64,000 bases of DNA from a virus, in IMG/VR virus record IMGVR_UViG_3300043438_001421, positions 1 to 64,000 of that record, one strand, 5' to 3'. Under the pieces are notes generated by a model, which was not told where the DNA came from, did not search any database, and saw nothing but the letters and a program-made list of their open reading frames with translations. Position numbers and translations under genes: made by a program. Shown in pieces: positions 51,658-59,478 of this stretch. Each line of letters begins with the position of its first letter. Position 1 is the first letter of the stretch.

Positions 51658-52892
51658 AACAATTTAAATACGAGGGGGACGATTCTCTGAATCTTCCCAA
51701 CTTGGATGGGAAGGAATATAGCCCTCCCAAGAAAGAAACTACGATTAAAGCTCCGTCATCCTTGAAGCCTAGCGTCGATTGGGACGGAGAGGAAGTTCAG
51801 GTTACTTCAGAGGTTTATAGCGAGCCTGTGAGAGATTGGGATCAACTCCTTGTTGAGCTTGGTTATGATCCAGAACTTTATGAAATTATTGAGCCAGTTA
51901 AGCTTTCTTCATGGGATGCTCCTGCAGGCGAAGGCGAGACGAAGCGATTGTATTCTTACAAGGTCGGGATCAGAGCCAAGCGTGTTACGCAATACCGTGA
52001 CGAAGACTACAAGGATCTTGTGACGCTTATCAAGAAGCATCGCCCGATGTCCGACAAGCAGGCCTCAGGAGATGCTACGTTTGTCGTATGCCTTTCTGAT
52101 TGGCAGATTGGCAAGGCAGATGGTGATGGAACAGATGGCACAATTGGCAGGATTCTTGATATGATTGAGGGTGTCACGGAGCGTATTCGTGAACTTCAAA
52201 AGTCAGGTAGAAAGATGAAGACGCTCGTTGTTGCGGGAATTGGTGATATGGTGGAAAACTGCGAAGGGCATTATGCTACGCAGACTTTCACTGTTCAGCT
52301 CAATCGTCGTCAGCAAGTACGCGTGCTTCGCAGGCTTCTGACTAAGGCGATTACTTCTTGGGCGAAGATGTTCAATGAAGTTATTGTCTTGGCGGTTCCC
52401 GGAAATCATGGCGAGAACAGAAATGGATCAGGAAAGTCCTTTACTACAAGGGGAGACAATGATGACGTTGCTGCTTTCGAGATGGTTGCTGAGATTCTTT
52501 CTGCAAATCAAGAGGCTTATGGCCATGTAAGATTCATCATTCCTGAAGACGAGATTTCTGTCGTCGTTGAGGTGAGTGATACCTATCTTGGCTTCGCTCA
52601 TGGCCATGTGACAAGCAATGGGTCTGATCCTCAAAAGAAGATCAAGGAATGGTGGAAGTCTCAAACTTTTACTAACAATCCTATCGGCCATGTAAACATT
52701 TTGATTACGGGCCATTACCATCATTTTTCGGTCATTGAACATGATAATGATAAGATTCATATGCAGTGCCCCGCTATGGATGGTGGAAGTGAATGGTTTA
52801 AGGATCTAACTGGTGTCGATTCCCGTCCGGGAACTTTGACATTTGTTATTGATAAGTCAGAACGTCCCTATAGGGACTTAGAAGTCATCTGA
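51654..52892 (+). CDS. Metallophosphoesterase (calcineurin-like)
   Basis: 412 residues. About 145-380 carry the five phosphoesterase motifs: LSDWQIGK (Asp, Gln/His), AGIGDMVEN, VPGNHGEN, FAHGHVT and GHYHHF. These would hold two metal ions. The N-terminal 130 residues are charged and of unknown fold. It resembles SbcD/Mre11-type nucleases in outline but could be a phosphatase. Its place between tail/HNH genes and the holin does not fix its role. Confidence 0.82.
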   Translation: MKQFKYEGDDSLNLPNLDGKEYSPPKKETTIKAPSSLKPSVDWDGEEVQVTSEVYSEPVRDWDQLLVELGYDPELYEIIEPVKLSSWDAPAGEGETKRLYSYKVGIRAKRVTQYRDEDYKDLVTLIKKHRPMSDKQASGDATFVVCLSDWQIGKADGDGTDGTIGRILDMIEGVTERIRELQKSGRKMKTLVVAGIGDMVENCEGHYATQTFTVQLNRRQQVRVLRRLLTKAITSWAKMFNEVIVLAVPGNHGENRNGSGKSFTTRGDNDDVAAFEMVAEILSANQEAYGHVRFIIPEDEISVVVEVSDTYLGFAHGHVTSNGSDPQKKIKEWWKSQTFTNNPIGHVNILITGHYHHFSVIEHDNDKIHMQCPAMDGGSEWFKDLTGVDSRPGTLTFVIDKSERPYRDLEVI

Positions 52893-52905
52893 GGAGGTGA
52901 ATTAT

Positions 52906-53211
52906 ATGGGTAATGTTGGAGTTGCAGCTTTAGCTGGTCTTATTGTTCCTTTCTTTATTTCTTTCTTGAAGAATACAGATTGGTCATCGAAGACTAAGCA
53001 AATTGTTTCGGTTGCTGTTTCCCTTGTTGTGGCAGTTGGTATTACTGCCGTTGACAATGGTGTCAATCTTGGTGATTGGAAGCAGCTTGTAGCGAATCTT
53101 GCAGTTATCTTCACAGTTGCTCAGGTGTTCTACCAGCAGTATTTCGGTGGGACGGCTGTGAATGCAAAGCTTGAAAGTATTGGTGTTGGTTCTACGAAGG
53201 TAGGAGTTTGA
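52906..53211 (+). CDS. Holin candidate
   Basis: 101 residues from ATG 52906 with GAGGAGG upstream; an in-frame GTG at 52897 overlaps that site. Hydrophobic segments at about 5-20, 34-48 and 64-78, a short charged loop between them and a polar C-terminal tail. AVIFTVAQVFYQQYF resembles actinophage holins. It would open the membrane for the endolysin encoded at 7189, some 45 kb away in this window. Confidence 0.65.
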   Translation: MGNVGVAALAGLIVPFFISFLKNTDWSSKTKQIVSVAVSLVVAVGITAVDNGVNLGDWKQLVANLAVIFTVAQVFYQQYFGGTAVNAKLESIGVGSTKVGV

Positions 53212-53402
53212 TGTTAACTTTTCAGCTTAAATGCAAAAGATGTGGAGGCTTCCTCTATGAAGAAGAAGTTTTCTATGATCAGAATGATGTGCGAACTATG
53301 CAAATAGGTTGCTATATATGTTCTCATAAGGGATATATGAAGGAAAAGGGCTGGAATGAGTTCAAGCTTAAGTTAGCGAAGGCTTTGAAGGTCCGTGTCT
53401 GA
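53211..53402 (+). CDS. Zinc-ribbon small protein
   Basis: 63 residues from ATG 53211. CKRCGG near 7-12 and CYICSHKG near 34-41 form a zinc ribbon, followed by a basic helix. AGGAG lies four bases upstream. It overlaps the next gene by eight bases. Function is unknown. Confidence 0.6.
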   Translation: MLTFQLKCKRCGGFLYEEEVFYDQNDVRTMQIGCYICSHKGYMKEKGWNEFKLKLAKALKVRV

Positions 53403-53856
53403 TCAATCTTCCTTGTTGAAGATTAGAATCGGAAGGTTTTATGAAACTTCTGATGGCTCTGCTGTGAGGGTTATAAAGGTTAATTGGATGAAAAATCTCG
53501 TTATAGCCGTCAATTATAACTCTCACAGCAATGAGTCATTTCGTCTTGATGAGGCTAGGAAGACTTTTTCCCCTCTATTTAAGATAGGGGAAGTTGCCAA
53601 AATGTTTGGGAAGAAAAATTCCACTATACGAAAGTATGAAAGCTTAGGCTTGCTTCCCAAGGCAAAAAAAATTTCCCTGAATGGGAGCGGGAAGAATTGG
53701 ACTAGGGTATACTCACTAAGTGACATTGAAATCCTAGCCGAGTTCTTTGATAGTAGGAATCCTGCTGGAAGACCTGCTAGGACTAATGTCGCTGGAATTA
53801 ACCGTGAAGCTATCAAGGATAAACTTGATGCTCTATATATGAGAGGTAAAAGATAA
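53395..53856 (+). CDS. MerR-like DNA-binding protein
   Basis: 153 residues starting at GTG 53395. About 1-60 are a small strand-rich domain of unknown fold. About 62-118 carry a MerR-type winged helix: FKIGEVAKMFGKKNSTIRKYESLGLLP followed by RVYSLSDIEILAEFF. The long dimerisation coil of true MerR proteins is missing, as in phage excisionase/Cox-like relatives. It probably regulates transcription at the late/early border, next to the WhiB-like gene. Confidence 0.78.
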   Translation: MSDQSSLLKIRIGRFYETSDGSAVRVIKVNWMKNLVIAVNYNSHSNESFRLDEARKTFSPLFKIGEVAKMFGKKNSTIRKYESLGLLPKAKKISLNGSGKNWTRVYSLSDIEILAEFFDSRNPAGRPARTNVAGINREAIKDKLDALYMRGKR

Positions 53857-54083
53857 TGGCAAACCTTGTGCCGGAGAATGACGAGCAGAATACTATTTGG
53901 TGCTCTGTTGGGATTACTAGAAATCTAGGAAATTATGAATCGCTTCGTATTGATGCCGGTTCTCGTATCACTATTGATCCTTCTAGTGATAAGGATGAAG
54001 CTTGGAAGAATCTTTGGGAAGATGTTCAGGCTCAGATTGAAGCTCAGCTCCTTGATGCTGATCGGGGATTGGCCGAAGGCTGA
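53856..54083 (+). CDS. Small conserved phage protein
   Basis: 75 residues. TIWCSVGITRNLGNYESLRIDAGSRI then an acidic helix (DEAWKNLWEDVQAQIEAQLL). The NYES-x-R-x-D strand pattern recurs in small phage proteins near replication genes; no function is known. It shares one base with each neighbour's start or stop. Confidence 0.55.
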   Translation: MANLVPENDEQNTIWCSVGITRNLGNYESLRIDAGSRITIDPSSDKDEAWKNLWEDVQAQIEAQLLDADRGLAEG

Positions 54084-54394
54084 TGTCCCGGAATCTCAAA
54101 AAGGTTCATTGGACTAAAGATGCTTTGTGCAAGTTTGATAAAAAGTTCACATCGTTTCATAGGGATGATGTGCTTGAAGCAAAAAGTATCTGCGAAGAAT
54201 GTACGGTAAGGATTCCGTGTATAATGGCTAACGCCGAGGTAGATGGAACATTTATCGCTGCAGGTTTATCTAAATTTGATCGTTTAATTTTACAGTGGAA
54301 GAGAGTTGAAGACGAAAATGAATCAATCTTCGGAGAAGATTCTTTCTATATTTCAGTCGTCATGCGACGAGAACGGGAAGCTCTTTCTCCCTGA
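54083..54394 (+). CDS. whiB: WhiB-family iron-sulfur regulator
   Basis: 103 residues. Trp10 and four cysteines, Cys16, Cys37, Cys40 and Cys46 (ALCKF, SICEEC, RIPC), in WhiB spacing would hold a [4Fe-4S] cluster. A G-x-x-x-AAGLSK-x-x-R segment near 55-67 follows. WhiB proteins bind the main sigma factor and change promoter choice. Phage copies can switch off host whiB control and superinfection. This gene is the best host marker in the window. Its last 77 bases overlap the next reading frame. Confidence 0.85.
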   Translation: MSRNLKKVHWTKDALCKFDKKFTSFHRDDVLEAKSICEECTVRIPCIMANAEVDGTFIAAGLSKFDRLILQWKRVEDENESIFGEDSFYISVVMRREREALSP

Positions 54395-54641
54395 TCCCCG
54401 TCAAGATGATATTATAAAGAGTCTTGTTGACTATTATTCTAAGTACTATTCGTTGGATGTACTGGAACAGTGTATATTGGAATATGTGAAGCATACTCAA
54501 GACCCAATTCTTGTGTATAACTTTGCATTGGACAGCAGTAAGATCAGGGAGAAAGTTTTGGACTTCCGTAAATCGAAGGAAAGCTTTGATCGTCTCGTAA
54601 AGGAGACGGAACAGAGGATGCGTGAGTTTGATGAATTATGA
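54318..54641 (+). CDS. Hypothetical protein before DnaB
   Basis: 107 residues from ATG 54318 (a TTG at 54306 is an alternative). It is helical: SLVDYYSKYYSLDVLEQCILEYVKHTQDPILVYNFALDSSKI. It overlaps whiB by 77 bases in another frame, and no later start exists that would keep the fold. It ends inside the start of dnaB. The location suggests a helicase loader or partner, but no AAA motif is present. Confidence 0.5.
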   Translation: MNQSSEKILSIFQSSCDENGKLFLPDPRQDDIIKSLVDYYSKYYSLDVLEQCILEYVKHTQDPILVYNFALDSSKIREKVLDFRKSKESFDRLVKETEQRMREFDEL

Positions 54642-55857
54642 ATTGAATTTGCTTAACAGCATTATCAAGTCTGGTGATGTCACCTCTTGTGTTGAGCAGG
54701 GTGTGGATCACGTATTTGCTGAATATGCTGATGTGTGGAACTTCATTCTTGATTTCAATAACGAGTATGGCCAAGCTCCTTCGAAGGATGTTGTAAAGAC
54801 AAACTTTAAGGGCTTTGAGTTCTTCACTGCCGAGTCTCCTCTTCAGTTTTATATTGATGATGCAAAGAGGCAGAGTTTGGGTCGTGGTGTTCGTGGTGCG
54901 TTGTTCAAGGCGTCTGAGGCGCTGAAGAATGGCGATGATCCAGCGAAGATCTTGACTTTGATTCAGAATGAATCTGCTCAGCTTATTCGTGATTCGGGTC
55001 GTTTGAAGGACTCTAATATTGCTGATTACTCTGAGCGTGCCGATGTTTTGAAGGATCGGATTCAGAATCCGGATCATAAGATTGTCGGGGTTACGAGTGG
55101 CATCAAGGTTATTGATGCTCACTTCGGAGGCTTTCAGCCCGGTGACTTTGTTGTTGTAATTGGCTGGACTGGTGTTGGTAAGTCAGCGTTGACTAGATTG
55201 ATGGCTGCTAATGCTTGGCGTGCTGGATATGTTCCTCTTATCGTATCTCTTGAGATGGATAGGCTTCAGGAAGAGTTCCGCATGGATACAATCCTTAACG
55301 CAGGCGAAGTCTTCACTAATACTCAATTGACAAATGGCAAAGGTATTTCCCTTGATAAATATGAGGGATGGGCTAAGTCAACATTTGAGGGTAAGCCTCC
55401 GATTCATCTAGTGACTTCGGATGGTATTGAGACTGCGGATCAGCATTTTGTTCAATCTAAGATTGAGCAGTATAAGCCTGATCTTGTTATCCTTGATTAC
55501 CATACGCTTTTCGATGATGCTAACAAGGGTGGTTCGGAAACTGAGCGTGCTAAGAATTTGTCGAAGGCCTTTAAGAGAATGGCTGTTCGTAATCGTGTTC
55601 CGATTCTTGATGTGTCGGGCGTGACTATGGATGACGGCCATGATGAGCGTCCTCCGGAACTTAGCGAGATCGCTTGGAGCAAGCAGCTTTCTTATGACGC
55701 TGATATGGTGCTTTCTGTGCATCGTTCTGCGGGCAGTGATGTTTTTCAGGTAGTTACTCGCAAAACTAGGCGCTGTGCCCCGTTTGCATTTTATTTGCGC
55801 TGGAATCTTGATTCCGGAGAATGGAAGGAGATTTATGAACACGAAGCGACGGAGTAG
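54631..55857 (+). CDS. dnaB: Replicative DNA helicase (DnaB-like)
   Basis: 408 residues from ATG 54631. About 1-110 are a DnaB N-terminal helical domain. About 150-400 are a RecA-like motor with Walker A GWTGVGKSALT (178-188), SLEMD near 207-211, Walker B LVILDYHTLFDD near 289-300, DVSGVT near 326-331 and an RKTRR end. It should unwind the phage fork as a hexamer. It overlaps the gene before by 11 bases. Confidence 0.92.
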   Translation: MNYELNLLNSIIKSGDVTSCVEQGVDHVFAEYADVWNFILDFNNEYGQAPSKDVVKTNFKGFEFFTAESPLQFYIDDAKRQSLGRGVRGALFKASEALKNGDDPAKILTLIQNESAQLIRDSGRLKDSNIADYSERADVLKDRIQNPDHKIVGVTSGIKVIDAHFGGFQPGDFVVVIGWTGVGKSALTRLMAANAWRAGYVPLIVSLEMDRLQEEFRMDTILNAGEVFTNTQLTNGKGISLDKYEGWAKSTFEGKPPIHLVTSDGIETADQHFVQSKIEQYKPDLVILDYHTLFDDANKGGSETERAKNLSKAFKRMAVRNRVPILDVSGVTMDDGHDERPPELSEIAWSKQLSYDADMVLSVHRSAGSDVFQVVTRKTRRCAPFAFYLRWNLDSGEWKEIYEHEATE

Positions 55858-56035
55858 AAGGCCTGTCCATGTGATTAATGGTACTGCTATTGATCAGGAG
55901 ACGATCATTCGTCAGCGATCTTGCATTGAAGATTATGTGAGAGAAAACTCTGGCAAGCAATTCCGCAAGACTAACGTCAAGTGGAATATGAACGATCAAG
56001 GTCATTTCGACTTTACTATCGAATTCTATGCTTGA
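55835..56035 (+). CDS. Small basic protein between helicase and primase
   Basis: 66 residues from ATG 55835 with GGAAGGAG upstream. The N-terminus is very basic (MNTKRRSRRP). The rest, AIDQETIIRQRSCIEDYVREN and KWNMNDQGHFDFTIEFYA, looks like a helix-strand mini-domain. Being overlapped by both replisome genes it may be a fork cofactor. No family is recognised. Confidence 0.5.
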   Translation: MNTKRRSRRPVHVINGTAIDQETIIRQRSCIEDYVRENSGKQFRKTNVKWNMNDQGHFDFTIEFYA

Positions 56036-56945
56036 TATCACGTCATATGTAGAGAGCAAGGGTATCCAAGTTATGAGGGATGATGGCTCAGAGCTTGCTT
56101 GCTACTGTCCATTCCATACAAATATGGATACACCTGCCTTCTATATTAATAAGTCAACTGGACTTTGGATATGTTTCAATCCTTCCTGCGGGAAGACTGG
56201 ATCTATCAGAGACTTGATGAGCTTTTTTGGCGATCATGGAAAGATAGTTAGAGACTATTCGTTAGATGATATTGAGAAAAATCTTATGTATAGTGAAAGT
56301 ATATATGAGGATAATAGTTGGGATGAGGCTCTTGAGTCCATTATGATCTCATACCCGGAGGATTTGGAGAAGGTTAAGTATCTAACTGACAGAGGTTTTT
56401 CTGAAAAAACTTTGTCATACTTTGATATTGCCTATTCAGATTCGAAGCGTAGGATTGTGATCCCGGCTAGGAATGAAAAGCATAAGGTCATTGGATTCAT
56501 CGGACGTGCGGTTAATCCCGACATTCAGCCGAAGTATCTGTATTCGAAAGGGTTTCCCAGAAAAGATATTTTATTTAACTTGAACAATGCTAAGCGATAT
56601 GATTCGTGTATCATTGTTGAGGGTAGCCTTGATGCTATGAAAGTTCATCAAGCTGGATTCCCTAATGTTGTTTCATCCCTAGGAGCCACTATTACTGATG
56701 GTCATATGCTCCTGCTTAGTAAATATTTTGATAAGATCGTTATATTTTCTGATAACGATGTCGCTGGATATGCTATGCGAGATCAGATCATATCTAAGTG
56801 CTACGGAAAGGATTTGCGAATAATTGAGTTCCAAGATCCTGACTGCAAAGATCCGGGAGAAATGACTGAAAATCAGATCTCTGATCATATAGACAAATCT
56901 ATAGACTATTTTACATGGAGTTTTGAAAATGTTTTTTCGCATTAA
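56028..56945 (+). CDS. dnaG: DNA primase (DnaG-like)
   Basis: 305 residues. A CHC2 zinc finger (Cys27, His30, Cys49, Cys54), then TDRGFSEKTL and VIPARNE-x-HKVIGFIGR (about 125-170), then a Toprim core with IIVEGSLDAM near 202-211 and IFSDNDVAG near 242-250. It is short relative to bacterial DnaG and lacks the C-terminal helicase-binding domain. It makes RNA primers for DnaE. Confidence 0.92.
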   Translation: MLDITSYVESKGIQVMRDDGSELACYCPFHTNMDTPAFYINKSTGLWICFNPSCGKTGSIRDLMSFFGDHGKIVRDYSLDDIEKNLMYSESIYEDNSWDEALESIMISYPEDLEKVKYLTDRGFSEKTLSYFDIAYSDSKRRIVIPARNEKHKVIGFIGRAVNPDIQPKYLYSKGFPRKDILFNLNNAKRYDSCIIVEGSLDAMKVHQAGFPNVVSSLGATITDGHMLLLSKYFDKIVIFSDNDVAGYAMRDQIISKCYGKDLRIIEFQDPDCKDPGEMTENQISDHIDKSIDYFTWSFENVFSH

Positions 56946-57105
56946 GAAATTAACAGCAGATATAATTGAGCTCGAAGTTGGGGAGGAAGCCCTCACGTCG
57001 ATAGTATTACTCACTCTTGACGAGGTTTCGCAACTTCGCGATATGCTCAAGTTTATTCCCACTCTCCCCGTAGCGGGTGAGGTGGATCGATGGTATACTA
57101 GCTAG
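56929..57105 (+). CDS. Small protein after primase
   Basis: 58 residues from ATG 56929 with GGAG upstream. FFRIKKLTADIIELEVGEEALTSIVLLTLDEVSQLRDML is a strand-helix-strand fold; no family is recognised. It overlaps the primase end by 17 bases. Confidence 0.45.
   Translation: MFFRIKKLTADIIELEVGEEALTSIVLLTLDEVSQLRDMLKFIPTLPVAGEVDRWYTS
57091..57099 (+). promoter_or_regulatory. Extended -10 promoter (TGG-TATACT) for single-strand binding protein
   Basis: TGGTATACT lies at the end of the 56929-57105 gene, about 70 bases before ATG 57172. The leader between them has repeated GTGCGC and no strong hairpin. Confidence 0.4.
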
Positions 57106-57171
57106 TGCGCCAGTGTGCGCTTAGTTAACCACATAATGTACGTTTATAACGTCGAAAGGTAAAGGTAAAAA

Positions 57172-57837
57172 ATGAGTATGTTCAAGACTCTTTCTGATCT
57201 CAGGAAGAACACAATTGAAAATAAGGGCTCTGGTGGCCCGCAGGATGGTGAAAGAGTACAGCGGTATTTCACTGTAAAGTCCGGAGAATCTTTTCTCATC
57301 CGCTTCCGTCAGGAGTTGACTGAGGATTCGCAGAATTATTCTGAGGATGCTGGTGTCGCTCATGTTGTTTCTGTTCACACGAACCCGAATGATTTCCGTA
57401 AGAGTGCAGTTTGCACAGGTGATCATGAGGAGTTTGGTTATCGCTGCTTTGGTTGCGAGCAAGTTGTTCGTGATCGTGGCTGGAAGGCCAAGCAGCATCT
57501 TCTTGTGAATGTTGCTGTTTACAATGCCGAGGATGATGTTTGGGAACCGCGTGTTCTTGATCAAAAGTTCACGGGTGCTCATGTTGCTGAAACTATTGTT
57601 ACTTTCGCTACTGAGTATGGAACGATTCTTGATCGTGATTTCAAGATTTCTCGTACTGGTCAGAAGCAGCAGACAAAGTACAACCTCATTCCCCTTGCAC
57701 CTAAGGATGCGAATGAAAGCATTGCAAGTCTTCCGATGCACGATTTGACTCGCGTGTATCGAATCATGAATCCTGCTGAACAGGCCGGTTTCTATATTGC
57801 CGAAGACGATTCTTCTAGCTCTAACGACTGGAAGTAG
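57172..57837 (+). CDS. Single-stranded DNA-binding protein (gp32-like)
   Basis: 221 residues. An OB-fold-like central part with an inserted zinc site (Cys81, His85, Cys92, Cys95) resembles gp32-type phage SSBs. VHTNPNDFRKSAVC, KAKQHLLVNVAVYN and DFKISRTGQKQQTKYNLIPL are visible. The acidic end EDDSSSSNDWK is the usual partner-binding tail. It should coat single-stranded DNA at the fork and help the RecA-like protein. A perfect 13-bp hairpin follows. Confidence 0.82.
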   Translation: MSMFKTLSDLRKNTIENKGSGGPQDGERVQRYFTVKSGESFLIRFRQELTEDSQNYSEDAGVAHVVSVHTNPNDFRKSAVCTGDHEEFGYRCFGCEQVVRDRGWKAKQHLLVNVAVYNAEDDVWEPRVLDQKFTGAHVAETIVTFATEYGTILDRDFKISRTGQKQQTKYNLIPLAPKDANESIASLPMHDLTRVYRIMNPAEQAGFYIAEDDSSSSNDWK

Positions 57838-57850
57838 GGTCTGCTCTTGT

Positions 57851-57879
57851 AATTGGGGCCGGAGTTTCCGGCCCCAATT
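57851..57879 (+). terminator. Perfect 13-bp hairpin after SSB gene
   Basis: Arms AATTGGGGCCGGA/TCCGGCCCCAATT with a GTT loop, 14 bases after the SSB stop. No T-tract follows, so it may act as an mRNA 3' end stabiliser or attenuator rather than a classic terminator. Confidence 0.6.
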
Positions 57880-57903
57880 CCTGACTGTATAAGGATATGT
57901 GAT

Positions 57904-58431
57904 TTGATAATTCTTGATATTGACGGAGTGGTAGCTGATATGTTTGGGGAACTTGATTTAGTTCTCCAAGAAGCAGGTTATCCGGCACACCATTGGGAAA
58001 AATGGCAGGGGTATCATTGGAGCGAGATTTATCCTGATATTGATAGGGATGTTCTTGATCTGTTTTTGAAGAATCCATTGTTGGCTAAGAACGCTAAGGC
58101 GTTTGAGGATGCTTGGTATTGGACTAATCATTACAGTTCTCAGTACGACATAATGTATTTGACTGCTAGAGATCCTGCTTTGACTCAGGTTACTTGGAAC
58201 TGGTTCTTTGAGTGGGATATTCCGGCAGACTTTGTTGTGTTCGAAAAGAATAAGCCTGAGTTCCTCAGTCAAATTCAAGTTTCTGTTTATGTAGATGATT
58301 ATCCTGATATGGTGAGGGAGTCTAGAGACTTGGGCATTAATGCTTTTCTTTTGAATCGTCCGTATAATATGAATGCAGATATTGATCCTGAGTTTCGGAT
58401 TAATTCTTTGTGGGATATCAAATGCGTGTAA
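57904..58431 (+). CDS. HAD-family 5'-nucleotidase-like protein
   Basis: 175 residues from TTG 57904 (AAGGA with spacing eight); earlier in-frame starts lie inside the hairpin. Motif I is ILDIDGVVADM (Asp5, Asp7), motif II is YLTARDPA near 88, and VYVDDYPDMVRES near 128-140 is motif IV. The LLNRPYN near 150 is typical of NT5C-type deoxyribonucleotidases. It may trim unwanted deoxynucleotides, fitting the dNTP genes around it. Confidence 0.8.
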   Translation: MIILDIDGVVADMFGELDLVLQEAGYPAHHWEKWQGYHWSEIYPDIDRDVLDLFLKNPLLAKNAKAFEDAWYWTNHYSSQYDIMYLTARDPALTQVTWNWFFEWDIPADFVVFEKNKPEFLSQIQVSVYVDDYPDMVRESRDLGINAFLLNRPYNMNADIDPEFRINSLWDIKCV

Positions 58432-58787
58432 TTGTTGCTGGCTCAAGGCACAGCAAGATAAATAAGGTTGCAGTCACAACTTTTCTCAATGGTCTTTACG
58501 TGGAGTATAAAGATAATCTTTGCATTATTTTTTATGGCGAAGATTATATCTCCGACATTGTTGAGGAGTGGGTGCATAAAACATGGCCGGGGTCTAACTC
58601 AAAGAACTGCTTCAATTTGGAGTGGGTCATAAAGCATTGGTCTGGCGATGATGTGCAAGACATAGGCAATTCTATTGTCAAAGAATCAAAACCTGATTTA
58701 GCGTTTTTGTTTGGCTATGATCAGTATGAAGTTCACAGAGCTTTGCGCTATGCGGAGGTTCCTACTTTTGTTGTGGAGAAATTATGA
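58422..58787 (+). CDS. SLOG/DUF2493-like protein
   Basis: 121 residues from ATG 58422. MRVIVAGSR is the Rossmann-like P-loop-free motif of YspA-type SLOG proteins, followed by KPDLAFLFGYDQYEVHRALRYAE and a FVVEKL end. Such proteins bind nucleotide-derived ligands. The exact role is unknown. It overlaps neighbours on both sides. Confidence 0.65.
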   Translation: MRVIVAGSRHSKINKVAVTTFLNGLYVEYKDNLCIIFYGEDYISDIVEEWVHKTWPGSNSKNCFNLEWVIKHWSGDDVQDIGNSIVKESKPDLAFLFGYDQYEVHRALRYAEVPTFVVEKL

Positions 58788-59266
58788 GTGAGTTGTTGGT
58801 GAGCCGTCCCTCTTGGGATGAGTACTTCCTTAATCTAGCGAAGGCTACTTCTCAGAGGTCAACCTGCCCAAGCCGAAAGGTTGGCAGTGTTATTATAAAT
58901 CCTGAAACTAATCAGGTGATTTCTATGGGATATAACGGTTCCCCTAGGGGAACGGCACATTGTGGCCCAGAATGCCTTACAAGGGAATCTGGGGGCGGAT
59001 GGAGGAAGTGTAGAGCCATCCACGCTGAGCTTAATGCGGTGGTTTCTGCTGCTATGAATGGTGTGAGCACAAATGGTGCTACTATGTACTTGACTACAAC
59101 GCCATGCGTTTTCTGTTCAAGGATTTTGATTAACGCCGGAATCAAGAAGGTGATTGCTCTCACGTTTTATCCACAAATGGAGGCGATTGAGCTCTTGCAG
59201 GAAGGTGGTATTGATGTTTATGTTGTCGAAGGGGATACGATCCCCCCTATTTTCATGGAGGCTTGA
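58784..59266 (+). CDS. dCMP deaminase
   Basis: 160 residues. The deaminase zinc site is complete: His80-Ala-Glu82 (IHAELNAV) and Cys108-x2-Cys111 (TPCVFC). An RKVGSVI-x-NPETN-QVISMGYNGSPRG N-terminal region is characteristic. It converts dCMP to dUMP for ThyX. The start overlaps the preceding stop. Confidence 0.93.
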   Translation: MSELLVSRPSWDEYFLNLAKATSQRSTCPSRKVGSVIINPETNQVISMGYNGSPRGTAHCGPECLTRESGGGWRKCRAIHAELNAVVSAAMNGVSTNGATMYLTTTPCVFCSRILINAGIKKVIALTFYPQMEAIELLQEGGIDVYVVEGDTIPPIFMEA

Positions 59267-59472
59267 TGTATACTTCTAAGGTTCACAAAACGCAGAGTGC
59301 GGAGATTACCTTTTCCGAAGAGGATTATAATAATTGGAAGTGGGATAATCCCGATGCGAAGCATACTCATGAGAAATATGTCGAAGAGATCGCTCTCGCT
59401 TTGATCGATGAAGATTCTTTTTGGGTTAATGATTCGATTGATATCGTCTGCATCTTACACGGAAGAGACTAA
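59266..59472 (+). CDS. Small acidic protein
   Basis: 68 residues from ATG 59266 (TGATG overlap with dCMP deaminase). EITFSEEDYNNWKWDNPDAKHTHEKYVEEIALALIDEDS is acidic and helical. No family is recognised. It ends six bases before the polymerase start, so it may be a small partner of it or only a spacer gene. Confidence 0.5.
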   Translation: MYTSKVHKTQSAEITFSEEDYNNWKWDNPDAKHTHEKYVEEIALALIDEDSFWVNDSIDIVCILHGRD

Positions 59473-59478
59473 GGCCTG

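Noticed and set aside
57853-57903. Upstream start for the nucleotidase
   Set aside because: It lies inside the 13-bp hairpin without an SD site; TTG 57904 with AAGGA gives the normal HAD start.
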